Source: Paenibacillus whitsoniae (GTDB lineage Bacteria; Bacillota; Bacilli; Paenibacillales; NBRC-103111). Taken from it: DNA of 64,000 nt. The notes beneath the pieces are model-generated. The model ran no database searches. It saw only the letters and a list, made by a program, of their open reading frames with translations, and was not told the DNA's origin. Made by a program: the position numbers and the translations under genes. Position 1 is the stretch's first letter. Each line of letters begins with the position of its first letter. Positions 45,283 through 54,017 of this stretch are shown here, in pieces. The DNA lies in NCBI RefSeq assembly GCF_003955665.1, contig NZ_RXHU01000049.1, positions 1-64,000 of the forward strand, read 5' to 3'.

Positions 45283-45795
45283 TTAATTCACTACATCCGT
45301 CATCGTGCCCGGAGGCGGTTCATACCCCGCCAATTGCCGAAAGACGATTCCCCGCGCCTGCATCAACTCGCTAACCTTGATGTGATCCTTCGGATACCCC
45401 CGGTGGAACACAATTTCTGTCACGCCGCTGTTTGCCAGCATATTGGCGCACGTCCAACAAGGCTGATCCGTCACATACACCGTCGAGCCCTCGCGGTCCT
45501 CCCGATCCGTAAACAGCAGCAAGTTCTGCTCCGCATGGATCGTCCGGATACACCGCTGCTTGCGCACGACCTCTTCGGTCTCGCCGACCATTTTCAGCTC
45601 AATCTCCTCTACCAGCATGCAGCCTGCTTCCGTACAATCGGCAACGCCCATCGGCGCTCCGTTATAAGCGGTGCCGAGCAGTTTTTTCCCCTGAACCAGC
45701 ACCGCGCCAACATGTCTCCGGTTGCATCTGGAACGCGTCGACGCCATATACGCGATATCCAAAAAATACGTATCCCAATCTTTTCGTACGCTCAT
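45283..45795 (-). CDS. comEB: Deoxycytidylate deaminase (ComEB)
   Basis: Zinc enzyme converting dCMP to dUMP for thymidylate synthesis. 170 residues. Zinc/catalytic motifs TIHAEQN (His, Glu) and PCWTC (two Cys), substrate region CNRRHVGAVLVQG and AYNGAPMG. It lies between comEA and comEC, as in B. subtilis, where it is dispensable for competence. Confidence 0.96.
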   Translation of the reverse strand: MSVRKDWDTYFLDIAYMASTRSRCNRRHVGAVLVQGKKLLGTAYNGAPMGVADCTEAGCMLVEEIELKMVGETEEVVRKQRCIRTIHAEQNLLLFTDREDREGSTVYVTDQPCWTCANMLANSGVTEIVFHRGYPKDHIKVSELMQARGIVFRQLAGYEPPPGTMTDVVN

Positions 45796-45884
45796 GCTCT
45801 CTATCTCCTTACCCGTTTAGCCAAATTGTGCTATTTCTCGTATTCTCTCATATTTCCTCACAGTTGAAAAGATTTGCTAGGCTG

Positions 45885-46493
45885 CTACGCCCCCGACACA
45901 TAAAGATAGGGCCGCAATTTCTCGAAAATTTTATCCCCGATCCCTTTCACTTCTTTCAGCTCTTCCAGCCGCTTAAATTTTCCCTTCTGGTTCCGATATT
46001 CCAGAATCGCCTTCGCCTTGCTCGGGCCAACGCCAGGCAAGCTGTCGAGCTGCTCAAGCGTGGCGTTGTTCAAATCCAGCAAATTGGATTGCGCAATACT
46101 TTGCGGCGACGGTTGTATAGACGGTGAAGCGGGAGTCGGCGAAGCTAGCGGCGGCGCCGTTTCTTGCGCAGGAGCATTCGCCCCAGGCTTCGCCTCAGAT
46201 CTCGCCTTCCCGACTGATTCCCCCAAAGCTGCTCCCTGCTGCTGCGCCCCAGTCGCCGGCGAGACAGCTGTTCTTGGCACGTTCGCAGCCTTTTGCCCGG
46301 CCGTTCCCGTCTGATCTGCCAGCGCTGCCTGCATCTGCGTGTTCAGCGGAATGAGCCCGGTGTAACCGCCGGACGTACCGCCTCTCACAAAAGGGATCAC
46401 GATCCCAAATACAAAACCGAGCACAGCGGGGATCAGCAGCAGCTTCCCCAATTGAACCTTTGTCAATGGACATATCACCTGCCTTTTTGGCAT
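45885..46493 (-). CDS. comEA: Competence DNA receptor ComEA-like protein (no SLBB domain)
   Basis: Membrane-anchored double-stranded DNA receptor for transformation. 202 residues: membrane segment about residues 17-36, then a long Ala/Gln/Pro/Ser linker (residues 55-135), then a helix-hairpin-helix domain (LLDLNNATLEQLDSLPGVG, KAKAILEYRNQKG, LKEVKGIGDKIFEKL). The SLBB domain between anchor and HhH found in B. subtilis ComEA is absent. Start is uncertain: ATG 46493 has a weak SD, whereas a TTG at 46466 lies 7 bases after AGGTGAT and would give a more typical anchor (MTKVQLGKLLLI). Confidence 0.88.
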   Translation of the reverse strand: MPKRQVICPLTKVQLGKLLLIPAVLGFVFGIVIPFVRGGTSGGYTGLIPLNTQMQAALADQTGTAGQKAANVPRTAVSPATGAQQQGAALGESVGKARSEAKPGANAPAQETAPPLASPTPASPSIQPSPQSIAQSNLLDLNNATLEQLDSLPGVGPSKAKAILEYRNQKGKFKRLEELKEVKGIGDKIFEKLRPYLYVSGA

Positions 46494-46591
46494 ATTTGCC
46501 TGTACCGGGCCATATACTCAAAGATAAACGGCCTTACGCCGTCCTATTGCGCTAAGAGACTAAAGACTGATCATTCAGGAGGGAAAACTTG

Positions 46592-47419
46592 ATGAAAGCA
46601 GGATTCATCGGTACTGGGAGTATGGGAAGTATTCTGATTGAAGCGTTCATTCATTCAGGGGCATTCAATCCGGAGCAAATCATTGCCGGCAATCGTACCA
46701 TTCGCAAAGCCCAGCTGCTTGCGGAGACGTATCCTGGTCTTCAAGTAGCCGAGACAAATAGAGAAATCGTGCAGCAAAGCGATATTATTTTCCTTTGCGT
46801 GAAGCCGTCGGAATATAAGAAAGTTATTGATGAAATCAAAGAGGACGTGCATTCCTCGCACTTTTTGATCTCAATCACAAGCCCCGTGCTGATCAAGCAT
46901 TTAGAAGAGGTTTTGCCGGCCAAAATCAGTAAAATTATTCCAAGTATAACGAACTATGTCTTGAGCGGTGCAACGCTCTGTATCCATGGCAACCGGATGC
47001 AGCCGGAGGACAAAGAATGGCTTGAAAACATTTTGACGCACATCTCCACACCCATTCGGGTATCGGAAAACTACACAAGAATCTCATCGGATTTATCGAG
47101 CTGCGGTCCGGCTTTTCTTGCCAGCTTCATTCAGGCTTTTATCGATGCTGCGGTGGAAGAAACGGGTATTTCAGTGGAGGAAGCAACGCTGCTTGCCAGC
47201 GAAATGACGCTGGGTACAGGCAAACTGCTGACAACGGGAGGCTTTACACCGGCGGCTCTGCAAAAAAGAGTATCCGTTCCCGGCGGGATTACAGCGGAGG
47301 GTTTGCGCATTCTGGACAAAGAGCTTGCGGGTGTGTTCTCTCAAGTCATTTGCGCGACGCATGCCAAATACGAAGAAGACATCGAGAAGGCTGAGCAGAG
47401 TTTCACGCTCAAGCAGTAG
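46592..47419 (+). CDS. comER: Late competence protein ComER (ProC-like)
   Basis: Homologue of pyrroline-5-carboxylate reductase, divergent from comEA as in B. subtilis. 275 residues from ATG 46592 (AGGAGGG upstream). The Rossmann site is MKAGFIGTGSMGSILIEAF; the C-terminal dimer helices include SSCGPAFLASFIQAFIDAA and SVPGGITAEGLRIL, as in P5C reductases. A true role in competence or proline synthesis is not established. Confidence 0.92.
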   Translation: MKAGFIGTGSMGSILIEAFIHSGAFNPEQIIAGNRTIRKAQLLAETYPGLQVAETNREIVQQSDIIFLCVKPSEYKKVIDEIKEDVHSSHFLISITSPVLIKHLEEVLPAKISKIIPSITNYVLSGATLCIHGNRMQPEDKEWLENILTHISTPIRVSENYTRISSDLSSCGPAFLASFIQAFIDAAVEETGISVEEATLLASEMTLGTGKLLTTGGFTPAALQKRVSVPGGITAEGLRILDKELAGVFSQVICATHAKYEEDIEKAEQSFTLKQ

Positions 47420-47441
47420 CCTTCTCGGGTTTCTTCTTTTT
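47384..47441 (+). terminator. Terminator-like hairpin at the end of comER
   Basis: GAGAAGGCT (47384-47392) and AGCCTTCTC (47418-47426), 9 of 9, with the first arm inside comER and a T-rich tail after the second. Confidence 0.6.
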
Positions 47442-47481
47442 CTTTAAAGTTCGCTGCGGTTCGTTCCGGTTCCCCAGACGT

Positions 47482-49941
47482 TTAACCTACAACAATGTTC
47501 ACTAACTTGCCTTTCACAACAATCTTTTTGCGAACGGCCTTTCCGGCGGTCGCTTCTTTGACTTTGTCGAGATCGAACGCGATCTTCTCCATCTCGGCTT
47601 CATCGGTATCTTTGGAAATCATGACGCGATCCACGATTTTGCCGTTGATCTGCACGACGATTTCGATTTCGTTGTCGACGGTCCAAGCTTCATCGTACGT
47701 TGGCCAAGGCTCGTAGGTGATCGACTCTGTTCCGCCCAGCTTCTCCCAAAGCTCTTCCGCCAAGTGCGGCGCCAGCGGCGACAGCATTTGAACGAAGTTT
47801 TTCATCGCGGCCAGCGGCAGGCGTTCGGTTTTGTACGCTTCGTTGACGAAAATCATCATTTGCGAAATCGCCGTGTTGAAACGCAGACCTTCGAAGTCTT
47901 CGGTAATCTTTTTGATCGACCGGTGCCATGTGCGTTTGAACGTATCGCTGCCGAGCGTTTCGTCCGCAGAGATTTTGCTGTGCACTTGACCGTTATCGTC
48001 GATGAACAAGCGCCATACACGGCCCAAGAAGCGGAAAATACCGTCTACGCCGGTCGTATTCCAAGGCTTCGTTGCTTCGAGCGGCCCCATGAACATTTCG
48101 TACATACGCAGCGTATCTGCGCCTTGGTTGCTCACGATGTCGTCCGGATTCACGACGTTGCCGCGGGATTTACTCATTTTCTCCATGTTCTCGCCGAGAA
48201 TCATCCCTTGGTTAACCAGCTTATGGAATGGTTCTTTCGTCGCCACAAAGCCCAGATCGTACAGCACTTTATGCCAGAAGCGCGCATACAGCAAGTGAAG
48301 CACAGCATGCTCGGCGCCGCCGATGTACAAATCTACAGGCAGCCATTGCTGCTGTTTCTCGTGCGAGCAGAACGCCTGATCGTTGTGCGGATCGATGAAG
48401 CGCAAGTAATACCAGCAGCTTCCCGCCCATTGCGGCATCGTGTTCGTTTCGCGGCGAGCTTTCATGCCCGTTTCCGGATCGACGGTGTTCACCCACTCGC
48501 TAACGTTAGCCAGCGGTGATTCGCCTGTGCCGGACGGCTTGATTTCATCAACCTGAGGAAGCAGCAGCGGCAATTGATCCACCGGAACCGGCTTCATCGT
48601 GCCGTCTTCCAGGTGAAGAATCGGAATCGGTTCGCCCCAGTAACGTTGACGGCTGAACAGCCAATCTCTCAAACGGTACGTTACTTTGCCGCGGCCTTTG
48701 CCGTTTTGCTCCAACCATTCGATCATATGCTTGATGCCTTGCTCAATGTTCAAGCCATTGATCGGACCCGAATTCACGTGAGCGCCGTCGCCGGCGTATG
48801 CTTCCTTGGACAAGTCCCCGCCTTCAACCACCTGAATGATTGGCAGGTCAAACTGCTTCGCAAACTCCCAGTCCCGTTGGTCATGACCAGGAACCGCCAT
48901 GATGGCGCCTGTACCGTAGCCGCCAAGCACATAGTCCGCAATCCAGACCGGCACTTTCTCACCGTTAACCGGATTGATCGCATAAGCGCCCGTGAAGACA
49001 CCTGTTTTGTCTTTCGCCAAGTCCGTACGCTCGAGATCGCTCTTGCGCGACGCTTTTTCTTGGTATTCCTTAACCGCTTCCGCTTGGTCCGCCGTCGTAA
49101 TGACCTTCACCAGCTCATGTTCAGGCGCAAGCACGCAGTACGTCGCGCCGAACAGCGTATCTGGACGCGTCGTAAACACCGTCAACGCTTGATCTGCATG
49201 ACCGTCGATCGCAAAAGTGACTTCCGCGCCCGTCGATTTGCCAATCCAGTTGCGCTGCATATCCTTGATGCTTTCGGACCAGTCCAGCTCTTCCAAATCC
49301 TCCAGCAGGCGCTCCGCATACTCCGTAATTTTCAAAATCCACTGACGCATCGGCTTGCGGATGACCGGATGGCCGCCGCGCTCGCTCAAGCCGTCGATGA
49401 CTTCTTCGTTCGCCAGCACCGTGCCCAAAGCCGGACACCAATTCACCGGCACTTCGTCAACATAAGCCAGCCCTTTATTGTACAGTTGGATGAAAATCCA
49501 CTGCGTCCATTTGTAATACTCCGGGTCCGTCGTGGAAATCTCACGATCCCAGTCGTACGAAAAACCAAGCGATTTGATTTGACGGCGGAACGTGTCGATG
49601 TTCTTCTTTGTGAACTCGCGCGGGTCATTCCCCGTATCCAGTGCGTACTGCTCCGCCGGCAAGCCGAATGCGTCCCAACCCATCGGGTGAAGCACGTTGA
49701 AGCCTCTCATCCGTTTGAAACGGGAGACGATGTCTGTTGCGGTGTAACCTTCCGGGTGACCTACGTGGAGTCCCGCACCGGACGGATAAGGGAACATATC
49801 CAGGGCATAAAACTTCGGCTTATCCGAGTTTTCCAGCACTTTGAACGTCTTCTTGTCATCCCAAATTTTCTGCCATTTCGGCTCAATCGCTTGCGGATTG
49901 TAACCTTGCTGTTCTCTTGTTTCTTTCAATTCCTGCGTCAT
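47482..49941 (-). CDS. leuS: Leucyl-tRNA synthetase
   Basis: Class I synthetase charging tRNA-Leu. ATG 49939-49941 with GGAGGT 8 bases upstream gives 819 residues. Seen: HIGH-type motif HVGHPEGY, the CP1 editing domain ([29 protein letters not shown]), [28 protein letters not shown], and an anticodon-binding plus C-terminal domain. Controlled by the T-box leader directly upstream. Confidence 0.99.
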   Translation of the reverse strand: MTQELKETREQQGYNPQAIEPKWQKIWDDKKTFKVLENSDKPKFYALDMFPYPSGAGLHVGHPEGYTATDIVSRFKRMRGFNVLHPMGWDAFGLPAEQYALDTGNDPREFTKKNIDTFRRQIKSLGFSYDWDREISTTDPEYYKWTQWIFIQLYNKGLAYVDEVPVNWCPALGTVLANEEVIDGLSERGGHPVIRKPMRQWILKITEYAERLLEDLEELDWSESIKDMQRNWIGKSTGAEVTFAIDGHADQALTVFTTRPDTLFGATYCVLAPEHELVKVITTADQAEAVKEYQEKASRKSDLERTDLAKDKTGVFTGAYAINPVNGEKVPVWIADYVLGGYGTGAIMAVPGHDQRDWEFAKQFDLPIIQVVEGGDLSKEAYAGDGAHVNSGPINGLNIEQGIKHMIEWLEQNGKGRGKVTYRLRDWLFSRQRYWGEPIPILHLEDGTMKPVPVDQLPLLLPQVDEIKPSGTGESPLANVSEWVNTVDPETGMKARRETNTMPQWAGSCWYYLRFIDPHNDQAFCSHEKQQQWLPVDLYIGGAEHAVLHLLYARFWHKVLYDLGFVATKEPFHKLVNQGMILGENMEKMSKSRGNVVNPDDIVSNQGADTLRMYEMFMGPLEATKPWNTTGVDGIFRFLGRVWRLFIDDNGQVHSKISADETLGSDTFKRTWHRSIKKITEDFEGLRFNTAISQMMIFVNEAYKTERLPLAAMKNFVQMLSPLAPHLAEELWEKLGGTESITYEPWPTYDEAWTVDNEIEIVVQINGKIVDRVMISKDTDEAEMEKIAFDLDKVKEATAGKAVRKKIVVKGKLVNIVVG

Positions 49942-50000
49942 GTTACGCGACCTCCAATAGCTGACTCTGATCTGATCATCTTTCATTTTCACGCCATTCA

Positions 50001-50283
50001 CGCCAAAAAACCTCCCATCCCTAGCGGATTTCGCTAGGGACGAGAGGTCTATTCCCGTGGTACCACCCTAGTTAACAGCAGACAGGCTTTGTCTGTGTTC
50101 ACTCTTCCCCTTAACGCGGGGGTGACGATCCGGCTAACGCTTCGCTACTTACAAAGCGGTTCACCTTCTGGCTCCGAGGCGAGTTCTCAAGTTTGCGGTC
50201 TGCCGGTTTCCACCCCTGCCGGCTCTCTGGAAGACGCTCTTCCTGATACTGATCCTCATCAATGCGCTTATGCAACCTAATTA
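50001..50283 (-). promoter_or_regulatory. T-box riboswitch (leucine) in the leuS leader
   Basis: Minus-strand leader of about 280 bases. The universal T-box core GGTGGTACCACGG lies near 50055-50067, followed by the terminator stem GTCCCTAGCG / CGCTAGGGAT and T6 (50001-50048), whose 5' part also pairs with the T-box side in the antiterminator. A CTC codon followed by G in the Stem I region (within GAACTCGCC) is the likely leucine specifier. Uncharged tRNA-Leu would stabilise the antiterminator. Confidence 0.9.
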
Positions 50284-50289
50284 GGTATG

Positions 50290-50319
50290 ATTATATGTAA
50301 AATAATGCCGAACTGTCAA
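50290..50319 (-). promoter_or_regulatory. leuS promoter
   Basis: On the minus strand TTGACA (50314-50319) and TATAAT (50290-50295), both perfect, with an 18-base spacer, directly upstream of the T-box leader. Confidence 0.85.
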
Positions 50320-50338
50320 GCCACGGACAGGCCCATCC

Positions 50339-51100
50339 TTATTTCTTCGCGATAAAGAAGGCTCGCTCCGTCAGCAGCGTCGGCGTCTCCCACGTAAAAT
50401 CAGCCGCCATGTATACCTCGCTGAAGCCTGCCTTGCGCAGCGTCTGCTCCAGCCAAGCCAGCGGATAAGCGCGCTGCTCATGCGTTTCGTCGATCCGGCG
50501 AAACATCTCTGATTTGCCTTCAGCTTTGACAAAGATCGTCAAGTCATGCGTAATCTGCACGCGCTCCTCGTCAAGCTCGCTCGTCCAAATGTACGCAACG
50601 TCATCCTCGTTCAGATAAAACGGCTGCGCCTCCGCGTACGCAAACAATTGCTCCGGCGTGTGTACGTCGAAGACGAACAAACCGCCGGGCTTGAGCCCCG
50701 CATACGTTTGACGGAACGCCTCAGCGATCTCTTCCTTTTCCAGCACATAGTTGAGCGTGTCGCAGAAGGAATAAGCCGCATCGACTGGCTCCTCAAGCTC
50801 CCATTCACATACATCCTGCTGCAGCCAGCGCACCGAGCCCGCACGTCCACCGCTCAAGAGCTCCGACGCTTTGTGCTGGGCAACCGCGAGCATGTCTTCG
50901 GATAAATCGATGCCCGTCACCTGGTAACCGAGACGCGCCAAAGGAATGCTGAGCGTGCCGGTGCCGCATCCCAAATCAACGAGCGTGGACGGTTTCACGC
51001 CGTAGCGCTCGAAGCTCTCCAGCAAGAAGCGCTGCCAGTCCTCGTATGGCATGCTCTCCATCAAGCGGTCATACGTATACGCGAATTGTTCGTAGCTCAT
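50339..51100 (-). CDS. yqeM: Class I SAM-dependent methyltransferase (YqeM-like)
   Basis: 253 residues. SAM site VDLGCGTGTLSIPLARLG, acidic residue in VTGIDLSEDML, then WLQQDV and LKPGGLFVFDVHTPEQL. Position after rsfS and before comER matches B. subtilis YqeM. The methyl acceptor is unknown. It starts one base after the cvfB stop and ends the operon; leuS has its own promoter right after it. Confidence 0.9.
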   Translation of the reverse strand: MSYEQFAYTYDRLMESMPYEDWQRFLLESFERYGVKPSTLVDLGCGTGTLSIPLARLGYQVTGIDLSEDMLAVAQHKASELLSGGRAGSVRWLQQDVCEWELEEPVDAAYSFCDTLNYVLEKEEIAEAFRQTYAGLKPGGLFVFDVHTPEQLFAYAEAQPFYLNEDDVAYIWTSELDEERVQITHDLTIFVKAEGKSEMFRRIDETHEQRAYPLAWLEQTLRKAGFSEVYMAADFTWETPTLLTERAFFIAKK

Positions 51101-51101
51101 C

Positions 51102-51992
51102 TTACTCCTGCGTCTCCTCTTGCTTCATGTACGTCCAGTCGTCCTCTTGGTACACAAGGCCGTCCTTCATCAGCTTGCCCAGCGCCCGCTTGAATGCGGA
51201 TTTGCTGAGTCCAAAGCGACTTTGGATGAGATCGGCCGACGTCTTGTCCGAGAACGGCATGGCATGGCCAGGACGCTCCCTCAAAAAGGCGAGAATCACC
51301 TCGGCATCATCGTCGCGGCCTTTTTCCTTCGGCTGGCGCATCGACAGGTTCACGCGGCCGTCTTCCCGTACGTAGGCGACCCGTACATCCACTTCTTCGC
51401 CTGCGCGCAGCAGCCTTGTCCGCTCGGTCGGCGCGATCAGCCCGATCACACCAAAACCAAGCACGCCCGCATCGCAAATGACGAATGTGCCCATCTGAAG
51501 CGGACGATATACGCGGGCTTTCACCCATTGGTGCTGCCAGCTGGAAGGCGCACGCACGCATAGAGGCGCGAGATCGTCTTCCAGTGCCATTTTAGCGATC
51601 AGGCGGCCTTGTCGGTCGTGGGCGAGCGTCACAAATACTTTGTCTCCTACCAGTGGACGAAGTTCTTCCATCTCCGGCACCTGGCGGTACGGCAGCAGGA
51701 GATGTCGGCCGAGCCCCATTTCGAGGAAATACCCGAATCGCGGATGGATGTCCACGACTTCAAGCAGCCCGACTTCGCCCATGACGAGCTTCGGGCGCTT
51801 CATCGTCGCCATCATGCGGTCCTGCGTGTCGTGGAAGAGGAATACCTCCACCTTGTCCCCAACTTTAATGCGGCCGACAATCTCGGCATAGGGCAGCAGA
51901 TAGTCCTGATACCCATCATTCAGAAAATAGCCGTTAGGCGAAACTTCCCTCGCTACGTCTAACGTAACGAGGGAGCCTGCTTCCACTCTCAT
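51102..51992 (-). CDS. cvfB: S1 RNA-binding protein CvfB (YitL-like)
   Basis: 296 residues with tandem S1/OB domains (SLVTLDVAREVSPNGYFL; VGDKVEVFLFHD; GEVGLLEVVDIHPRFGYFLEMG; VRVAYVREDGRVNLSMRQP) and a C-terminal winged helix (FGLSKSAFKRALGKLMKDGLV). This is the CvfB layout, an RNA-binding regulator of virulence genes in Staphylococcus. Its ATG overlaps the rsfS stop (ATGA). The gene is an insertion relative to the B. subtilis yqeL-yqeM order. Confidence 0.9.
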   Translation of the reverse strand: MRVEAGSLVTLDVAREVSPNGYFLNDGYQDYLLPYAEIVGRIKVGDKVEVFLFHDTQDRMMATMKRPKLVMGEVGLLEVVDIHPRFGYFLEMGLGRHLLLPYRQVPEMEELRPLVGDKVFVTLAHDRQGRLIAKMALEDDLAPLCVRAPSSWQHQWVKARVYRPLQMGTFVICDAGVLGFGVIGLIAPTERTRLLRAGEEVDVRVAYVREDGRVNLSMRQPKEKGRDDDAEVILAFLRERPGHAMPFSDKTSADLIQSRFGLSKSAFKRALGKLMKDGLVYQEDDWTYMKQEETQE

Positions 51993-52336
51993 ACGCGCTC
52001 CACAACCTTGGCGTCAGACCAAAGTCTCTCAATGTTATAGTAAGAGCGGTCGTCGCGATGGAACACATGCAGGACGACGTCCCCAAGATCGAGCAGCACC
52101 CATCTGGCGGTGTCGATGCCTTCATAGCTGCGGATATTCACGCCGTACTCATGCGCTTTTTTTCTAGCTTCCGTGGCAATCGCCTGCACTTGCGTCTCCG
52201 AGTTCCCGTGGCAGATCACGAAATAATCGGCGATCAACGAGATGCCGTTCAAATCGAGCGTCACGATGTCCATCCCTTTTTTATCTTCAACCGCATTAAT
52301 GACAAAGTTTAATACTTGTTCAGGTGTTTTACTCAT
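51989..52336 (-). CDS. rsfS: Ribosomal silencing factor RsfS
   Basis: Binds ribosomal protein L14 and blocks subunit joining in starvation. ATG 52334-52336 with GGAGGT 7 bases upstream gives 115 residues. Core motifs: DIVTLDLNGISLIADYFVICHG, YEGIDTARWVLLDLGDVVLHVF, YNIERLW. Coupled to cvfB by a 4-base overlap. Confidence 0.97.
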   Translation of the reverse strand: MSKTPEQVLNFVINAVEDKKGMDIVTLDLNGISLIADYFVICHGNSETQVQAIATEARKKAHEYGVNIRSYEGIDTARWVLLDLGDVVLHVFHRDDRSYYNIERLWSDAKVVERV

Positions 52337-52355
52337 CCAATCAACCTCCAACATT

Positions 52356-52922
52356 TTAGGATTGTAGTTGTTGCAGCAAATCGTTGCGCGTCAAGACGGT
52401 CAGCGGGTAAATCCGCTTTCCTTTGGCCAGCAGGAACGAGATCGTGGAATCGAAGCCCGCGATGAGCGCCTGCTCCAAGCTCGTCTTCGCCAGCTCGCGG
52501 ATGTTATCCACGCCGGGAAAATCGCGCCCAGGCTCCATGTAGTCGGCAAGACAGACGATTTTATCGAGCAGCGTCATGTTCTCGCGGCCCGACGTATGGT
52601 AGCGAATCGCATCCAACACCTCTTCGTCGTCGATCCCGAACTGGGAATGGGCGATAAACGCCCCGGCATGCGAATGCCACAGTTCTTTGTCATAGTCCAG
52701 CAGGTCCTGCGGCAAGCCGTTCTCACGGATAATCTTAGCTTGCTCTTGTACGGGCCAATATTTGCAATAATCGTGTAAAATAGCTGCCAAATCCGCCTTC
52801 TCGGCGTCGCCTCCGAAACGTTCGGCTAACATGACGCTCGTCTCCATCACGCCCAGCGTATGCAGCCAGCGGCGCTCCGGCATTTGCTCTTTAACCGCGG
52901 CAATCAAAGCCTCACGATTCAT
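52356..52922 (-). CDS. yqeK: HD-domain Ap4A hydrolase YqeK
   Basis: Symmetrical diadenosine tetraphosphatase (YqeK type), 188 residues. HD metal-binding residues in WLHTLGVMETS, LHDYCKYW, HSHAGAFIAH and CLADYMEPGRDFPGV. Its start overlaps the nadD end by 11 bases; rsfS begins 19 bases after it. Confidence 0.93.
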   Translation of the reverse strand: MNREALIAAVKEQMPERRWLHTLGVMETSVMLAERFGGDAEKADLAAILHDYCKYWPVQEQAKIIRENGLPQDLLDYDKELWHSHAGAFIAHSQFGIDDEEVLDAIRYHTSGRENMTLLDKIVCLADYMEPGRDFPGVDNIRELAKTSLEQALIAGFDSTISFLLAKGKRIYPLTVLTRNDLLQQLQS

Positions 52923-53499
52923 ACAGCCGGTTCACCTCCATGTAATGAAGCACCTTATCCGGCACGAGATATCGCACCGACGCCTGCTCAGCCCGGTACT
53001 TACGAATGGCGGTCGAAGAAATTTCCACCATCGGCATCGGCACCAGCTGAACGCGCGTCCGAATCGCCTCGGGCAGCGCGTTCAGTTCAAGCGAATAGCC
53101 CGGCCTTGCGAGGCCGATAAAATGAATTAGCCGCACGATGTCATCGATGCGATGCCACTGCGGCAAGTACTCTACCATGTCTGCTCCGATGATATATGCG
53201 AATTCGTGCTCGGGATACTGCCGCTGAAGAAGCTCGATCGTATCGATACTATAAGATACGCCGCCTTTGTGAATTTCGATATCGATCCCCCGAAAAAATG
53301 GGTTGCCTTCCGCGGCGAGACAGACCATTTCCCACCGCTCATGGCTTGTTGCCCTCGGCTTGTTCGTCTTATGCGGCGGCACATTGGCAGGCATGAGCCA
53401 GATTTCGTCCAACCCTGCTTCCACCCTAGCGCGCTCCGCGGCGATTAAATGACCCGTATGAATCGGATCGAAGGTGCCTCCCATGATTCCGACACGCAT
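52912..53499 (-). CDS. nadD: Nicotinate-nucleotide adenylyltransferase
   Basis: Makes deamido-NAD from nicotinate mononucleotide and ATP. 195 residues: GGTFDPIHTGHL (nucleotidyltransferase HxGH), MPANVPPHK, YIIGADMVEYLPQW, and the ISSTAIR motif. SD GAGGTGG. The 168-base repeat element lies directly upstream, between yhbY and this SD. Confidence 0.97.
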   Translation of the reverse strand: MRVGIMGGTFDPIHTGHLIAAERARVEAGLDEIWLMPANVPPHKTNKPRATSHERWEMVCLAAEGNPFFRGIDIEIHKGGVSYSIDTIELLQRQYPEHEFAYIIGADMVEYLPQWHRIDDIVRLIHFIGLARPGYSLELNALPEAIRTRVQLVPMPMVEISSTAIRKYRAEQASVRYLVPDKVLHYMEVNRLYES

Positions 53500-53521
53500 G
53501 TATCCACCTCTTTTAGAGGAA

Positions 53522-53689
53522 GTTCAAAAAGTAGTCTTTTGATCACGAAGCAATCCAAGAAGCGTACTCGACATCAAACCTTGCGTTCAGCTTCGAAGGA
53601 AGGTAGCCATGTAGGTTTTGCCTACACTCCGCTCCTCCTTCTTCAGCTTCTCACAATCTTCTCGGTGCTGAAAACCCTACTTTTTGAAC
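53522..53689. repeat. 168-bp palindromic repeat element with 13-bp terminal inverted repeats
   Basis: Perfect ends GTTCAAAAAGTAG (53522-53534) and CTACTTTTTGAAC (53677-53689); the similarity continues inward imperfectly for about 15 more bases. Inside, AGCTTCGAAGGAAGG (from about 53590) pairs imperfectly with CCTCCTTCTTCAGCTT (to about 53648) around GTAGG-tttt-CCTAC, so the whole element can fold as one long cruciform or RNA hairpin. No coding sequence. It looks like a MITE-like or REP-like dispersed repeat; copy number cannot be judged from one window. Confidence 0.75.
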
Positions 53690-53703
53690 ACTCACTTATA
53701 GTC

Positions 53704-53997
53704 TTATACCGGAAGTTCGATCTTTTTCTTGTCTTTCGATTCCTTGTACAGCACGACGATTTTACCGATCACCTGAACCAGCTCCGCGCCGGCTTTCTCG
53801 GATAATTCGGCGCCGACCTCTTGGCGGTCTTCCCCGCTGTTGTTAAGCACGGTCACTTTAATCAACTCGCGTACTTCCAACGCTTCTTGAATGTGGCGGA
53901 TCAAATGATCATTGACGCCGCCCTTGCCTACTTGAAAAATCGGATCAACATGATGCGCAAGTGAGCGCAAGTATCTTTTCTGTTTGCCTGATAGCAT
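53704..53997 (-). CDS. yhbY: YhbY-type CRM RNA-binding protein
   Basis: Single CRM domain associated with large-subunit assembly. ATG 53995-53997 (SD GAGGG) gives 97 residues: MLSGKQKRYLRSLAH, the conserved VGKGGVNDHLIRHI (GxxG loop), and VIGKIVVLYKES. It lies between aroE and nadD, as in B. subtilis (yqeI). Confidence 0.95.
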   Translation of the reverse strand: MLSGKQKRYLRSLAHHVDPIFQVGKGGVNDHLIRHIQEALEVRELIKVTVLNNSGEDRQEVGAELSEKAGAELVQVIGKIVVLYKESKDKKKIELPV

Positions 53998-54017
53998 GGA
54001 AGTCCCTCTATTCATTC

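Noticed and set aside
48574-50037. Long plus-strand open frame (487 codons) opposite leuS
   Set aside because: Antisense shadow; rich in His, Arg and Phe with no domain, and it runs into the T-box terminator region.
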